From the NCBI GenBank assembly GCA_026400755.1, contig JAPLOM010000003.1:1-61457 (forward strand): a DNA stretch of 61,457 bases, written 5' to 3'. This document shows, in pieces, positions 58,344 through 61,457 of this stretch. The position numbers and the translations under genes were made by a program. Within the stretch, counting starts at the first letter, position 1, and every line of letters begins with the position of its first letter. Under the pieces are notes generated by a model, which saw nothing but the letters and a program-made list of their open reading frames with translations, searched no databases and was not told the DNA's origin. The DNA is from Alphaproteobacteria bacterium (GTDB lineage Bacteria; Pseudomonadota; Alphaproteobacteria; CADEGL01).

Positions 58344-58496
58344 CGTGTCTCAGTCTCCGAAAAGCCCGGGCGTCCCTCGGCGGGGACGCGGCATCATGCC
58401 ATGGCCGCGCGGGGAACTGGAGTCGCGCCGAGGCTCCGTTGACGCGGGCGCGAGCCGCCCCCTACCGTGCCTCACCGCCGCCCGGGAGCACTGCTC

Positions 58497-59729
58497 ATGA
58501 CCGACCGCCTCGACATCGATTTCGTCCGCGCCCAATTCCCGCAATTGGCCGACGGCTGGGGTTATTTCGACAACGCGGGCGGCACGCTGGTGCCCAAGCA
58601 GTTCATCGCGCGGATGACCGACTACCTGACCACCTCGCGCGTGCAGCCCAACGGCACCTATGGCCCCTCGGCCAAGGCGACCGAGCGGCTGACCGAGGCC
58701 AAGCGCGCCATGGCGGCGCTCATCAACGCGACGCCGGAGGAGATCGTCCTCGGCCATTCCACCACCAACAACATCTTCGTCCTGGCCAACGCCTTCCGTT
58801 CGCGCCTGAAAGCGGGCGACGAGATCATCGTCACCAACCTGGACCACGAATCGAACAACGGCGCCTGGCGCCGCCTGGCCGACATGGGTGTGGTCATCAA
58901 GGAATGGCGCATGCGCCCCGAGACGGCCGATCTGGAGCTGGACGACCTGAAGGCGCTTCTGACCGACAAGACCAAGCTGGTCTGCGCCACCAACTGCTCG
59001 AACGTGACCGGCAGCGAGAACGATGCGGCCGCCATCGCCCGCATCGCCCACGACGCGGGCGCCCTCGTCTGCATCGATGGCGTCGCGCATGCGCCGCACC
59101 GGCGCGTCGATGTGCGCGCGACGGACGTCGATTTCTATCTCTGCAGCCTCTACAAGATCTTCGGGCCGCACCACGGCCTGATGTACGCCAAACGCGAGCA
59201 CATGCTGGCGTTAAAAGGCCAGAACCACTTCTTCATCGCCGAGGACAATATCCCGCTGAAGCTGAACGTCGGCGGCTACGATTACGAAACGGTCGCCAGC
59301 GCCACGGGCATCACCGATTATTTCCAGGCGCTTCACGCCCATCATTTCCCCGGTGCGAACCGGCCCTTCGGCGAACAGCTCGACCGCGTCTACGATTTGA
59401 TGGCGCGCCACGAAGAGGCCGTCTCGAAGCCGCTGGCCGATTTCCTATCGACCGACAAGCGGGTGAAGCTCGTCGGCCGGAAGAGCGCCGACCGCACGCT
59501 GCGCGCGCCCACCTTCTCGTTCGTCGTCGAGGGCAAGAATTCCGACGACGTCACGAAGGCGCTGGACGCACAGAAGCTGGGCCTGCGCCATGGCACCTTC
59601 TATGCCCATCGCGCCGTGGACAGCCTGGGCTATCTGCCGCGCGGCGGCGTCGTGCGCGCGAGCCTGGTCCATTACAACTCGGCCGAGGACGTGCGCCGCC
59701 TGGTCGACGCACTGGACCGGGTGGTCTAG
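58497..59729 (+). CDS. cysteine desulfurase-like PLP enzyme
   Basis: A 410-residue class V aminotransferase-fold protein. It has [24 protein letters not shown]-like [48 protein letters not shown] and the PLP lysine in [14 protein letters not shown]. It lacks the obvious mobile active-site cysteine loop of IscS, so it belongs with the selenocysteine-lyase/desulfurase-like group whose true reaction is uncertain. The ATG at 58497 fits. Its stop shares CTAG (59726-59729) with the convergent PCD gene. Confidence 0.9.
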   Translation: MTDRLDIDFVRAQFPQLADGWGYFDNAGGTLVPKQFIARMTDYLTTSRVQPNGTYGPSAKATERLTEAKRAMAALINATPEEIVLGHSTTNNIFVLANAFRSRLKAGDEIIVTNLDHESNNGAWRRLADMGVVIKEWRMRPETADLELDDLKALLTDKTKLVCATNCSNVTGSENDAAAIARIAHDAGALVCIDGVAHAPHRRVDVRATDVDFYLCSLYKIFGPHHGLMYAKREHMLALKGQNHFFIAEDNIPLKLNVGGYDYETVASATGITDYFQALHAHHFPGANRPFGEQLDRVYDLMARHEEAVSKPLADFLSTDKRVKLVGRKSADRTLRAPTFSFVVEGKNSDDVTKALDAQKLGLRHGTFYAHRAVDSLGYLPRGGVVRASLVHYNSAEDVRRLVDALDRVV

Positions 59730-60016
59730 CCCTTAAGCGCGTCGATGAACTCGGCCAGTTTGATGTCGCGCGCCGAGAGCCCATCACATTCGTGGGTCGT
59801 AAGAGTGATCTCGACCTTGTTATAGACGTTCGACCATTCGGGATGATGGTTGGCCTTCTCGGCCGCCAGCGCGACGCGGCCCATGAAGCCGAAGGCCTCG
59901 TTGAAATCCTTGAAGCGGAGGGATTTGTGGATGGCGTCCCGCCCCTCCACCGCGTGCCAGCCCTTGAGCTTGGCCAGGGCCGCCTGTCGCTCAACGCCCG
60001 CCAGTTTTTCCACCAT
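59726..60016 (-). CDS. phhB: pterin-4a-carbinolamine dehydratase
   Basis: A 96-residue enzyme that regenerates tetrahydrobiopterin-type cofactors after aromatic hydroxylation. The signature is [20 protein letters not shown] followed by THE, with the catalytic His pair and the distal His. Length is normal. No phenylalanine hydroxylase gene is visible, so the partner lies elsewhere or the protein serves pterin recycling for molybdenum cofactor enzymes. Confidence 0.93.
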   Translation of the reverse strand: MVEKLAGVERQAALAKLKGWHAVEGRDAIHKSLRFKDFNEAFGFMGRVALAAEKANHHPEWSNVYNKVEITLTTHECDGLSARDIKLAEFIDALKG

Positions 60017-60086
60017 GGTTCGCTCCTATATTGATAGGACCAACCATGGTCCCCGCTCCGCCGGGGATCAAGCCGGGAGCCGCCCT

Positions 60087-60476
60087 TTGTCCAAGACACC
60101 GCCCAGCCTCGACGAACTGCACGCCATCGCGGAAGCGGCGCTGGCCGCCCTGCCCGCGCCCTTCGCCGGCAACCTGGACGGCGTCATCATCCGCGTCGAT
60201 GAATTTCCCGACTCCGAGACCGAGGAGGAGATGGGCCTGGAATCCCCCTTCGACATCCTGGGCCTTTACCGCGGCATCGCGATTGGGCGGAAGGCCAATT
60301 TGGCCGTCAGTCAGGACGTGGACATGATCTTCCTCTACCGTCGTCCGATCCTGGATTATTGGTGCGAGACGGGCGACGATCTGGTCCATGTCGTACGCCA
60401 TATCCTGATCCACGAGATCGGTCACCATTTCGGCCTGTCGGACGACGACATGGAACGCATCGAAGCCACCGCCTGA
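60087..60476 (+). CDS. minimal zincin metallopeptidase (DUF1025/MMP-like)
   Basis: A 129-residue protein of the small metallopeptidase family with the zinc motif HILIHEIGHHFGLSDDDM (two His and Glu, third ligand downstream Asp). An N-terminal region with LDEFPDS-like sequence (VIIRVDEFPDSETEEEMG) precedes it. Such minimal zincins are widespread; substrates are unknown. The TTG at 60087 (LSKTPPS) has GGGAG upstream. It is followed 15 bases later by the Lon-like gene. Confidence 0.88.
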   Translation: MSKTPPSLDELHAIAEAALAALPAPFAGNLDGVIIRVDEFPDSETEEEMGLESPFDILGLYRGIAIGRKANLAVSQDVDMIFLYRRPILDYWCETGDDLVHVVRHILIHEIGHHFGLSDDDMERIEATA

Positions 60477-60491
60477 GCCAAGCGAGCAAGC

Positions 60492-61457
60492 ATGCCGAAG
60501 ACCAGCAAGACGAAGAAGAAGACCGCGGCCTCAGCGCCTGCCCCTTCGAAGGCGACACCCCTTCCACCCGACATCTTGCGGCGGCGCACCGATCCCGCTG
60601 GCCTGGGTTTTAAGACGACGGTCGAGGTCAAGCCGCTGAACGAAGCGCTGGGGCAAGAGCGGGCGGCGGAGGCCATCCGCTTCGGCATCGGCATGGTGCA
60701 GGACGGCTACAACATGTTCGCGCTGGGCCCGGAGGGGATCGGCAAGCACCGCATGGTGCGCCAGTTCCTGGAGCGCCAAGCCACCAGCGAGCCCGTGCCG
60801 GCCGATTGGTGCTACGTCTACAACTTCGAGAACGCCTACAAGCCCCAGGCGCTGAGCCTACCGCCCGGAAAAGCGCGACCGTTCCGCGCCGACATGGACC
60901 ATCTGATCGAAGAGCTGCGCGCGGCCTTGCCCGCGGCCTTCGAAACCGAGGAATTCCGCGGCCAGCGCCAATCGGTCGAGGAGCAGATGAAGCAGCTCCA
61001 CGAAGGCGCATTCAACGAGTTTCAGGAAAAGGCCAAGGCCAAGGGCGCCGCGCTGATCCGCACGCCCTCGGGCCTGACCCTCGCGCCCATCAAGGGCGAG
61101 GAGGTGATGGACCCGGAAGAATTCCAGAAGCTTCCCACCGAAGAAAAACAGGCGATCCAGAAGAACATCGAGGGCTTGCAGGCCGAATTGCAGCAGGTCA
61201 TGGAAAAGCTGCCCGCGTGGGAGCAGGAAGCGCGCCGGCAGATGCGCGACCTGAACCGGCGCACCGCCCAGTTCGCGATCACCCATCTTCTGGAAGACGT
61301 GAAGAAGCGCTACGCGGACGTGCCGGAGGTGATGGAATACCTGGCCGCGGTCGAGAAGGACATGATCGACAATGCGGACGACTTCCTGAAGCCCGAGCAG
61401 CAAGCCGCGGCGGCGGGCCCGACGCCCCCGCCCCCGACCACCTCGCCCTTTGCGCGC
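60492..61457 (+). CDS. Lon-related AAA protease, 5' part (runs off the window)
   Basis: The first 322 codons of a larger protein. After a lysine-rich start (KTSKTKKKT) comes PLNEALGQERAAEAIRFGIG and the Walker A variant ALGPEGIGKHRMVRQFL, then DWCYVYNFENAYKPQALSLP and a long charged coiled-coil region (about residues 160-270). This is the layout of the Lon-like (LonB/LonC) proteases, in which a helical insert interrupts the AAA core. The catalytic Ser-Lys protease domain would lie beyond 61457. No stop is present in frame. Confidence 0.85.
   Translation, partial: MPKTSKTKKKTAASAPAPSKATPLPPDILRRRTDPAGLGFKTTVEVKPLNEALGQERAAEAIRFGIGMVQDGYNMFALGPEGIGKHRMVRQFLERQATSEPVPADWCYVYNFENAYKPQALSLPPGKARPFRADMDHLIEELRAALPAAFETEEFRGQRQSVEEQMKQLHEGAFNEFQEKAKAKGAALIRTPSGLTLAPIKGEEVMDPEEFQKLPTEEKQAIQKNIEGLQAELQQVMEKLPAWEQEARRQMRDLNRRTAQFAITHLLEDVKKRYADVPEVMEYLAAVEKDMIDNADDFLKPEQQAAAAGPTPPPPTTSPFAR

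Overview
The window is about 61 kb of GC-rich, very compact chromosome, and its content is typical of an alphaproteobacterium, most likely Rhodospirillales-like. The evidence is a complete-looking system I cytochrome c maturation operon (ccmA to ccmI), an IalB-family secreted protein, the ferredoxin / S4 protein / SUV3-like helicase trio, acnA, argG next to rlmN, DUF1127, YggT, and promoter matches to the alphaproteobacterial general-stress sigma factor EcfG. No genus can be named from sequence alone.

Layout. 1-386: nothing recognisable. 387-5143: ferredoxin, S4 RNA-binding protein, a helicase with an in-frame stop, then a row of tiny stress-type genes. 5.4-17.8 kb: class III aminotransferase, then a minus-strand block (kup, pcm, an acyl-activating enzyme/carrier/acyltransferase fusion, chromate transporter), a nitroreductase and acnA. 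18-23.2 kb: flavodoxin, hydrolase, LprI-like protein, APC permease and an orphan substrate-binding protein. 23.3-30.6 kb: a structured RNA with a perfect terminator, then ccmABCDEFGHI with ccmF frameshifted. 30.6-31.5 kb: an AT-rich, apparently acquired DUF2971 gene with an internal TGA. 31.5-37 kb: acyl-CoA ligase and enoyl-CoA hydratase, small stress proteins, a receiver-domain relic, an FAD oxidoreductase and tRNA-Ala(CGC). 37-45.7 kb: yggT, yggU, folD, a trehalose locus (GH15, otsA, otsB), NnrU and argG. 45.7-52.9 kb: a deleted rlmN, ialB, an RNA methyltransferase, asparaginase, quinone reductase, DinB, two DMT exporters and DUF1127. 53-61.4 kb: LysR regulator, two GSTs, aminotransferase, acetoacetyl-CoA synthetase, cysteine-desulfurase-like protein, PCD, a minimal zincin, and the start of a Lon-like protease cut by the window end.

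Three things stand out. First, good EcfG-type promoters (GGAAC-N16/17-CGTT) sit in front of the trehalose genes and a 24-residue membrane peptide, with weaker matches before two other small proteins, which outlines a local general-stress regulon. Second, four convergent gene pairs end on one shared CTAG tetranucleotide that supplies both stop codons. Third, at least four genes carry lesions: a nonsense codon in the helicase, a frameshift in ccmF, a deletion of the Fe-S cysteine motif in rlmN, and a nonsense codon in DUF2971. Either the assembly contains errors or these genes are decaying. No CRISPR array, prophage or insertion sequence was seen.
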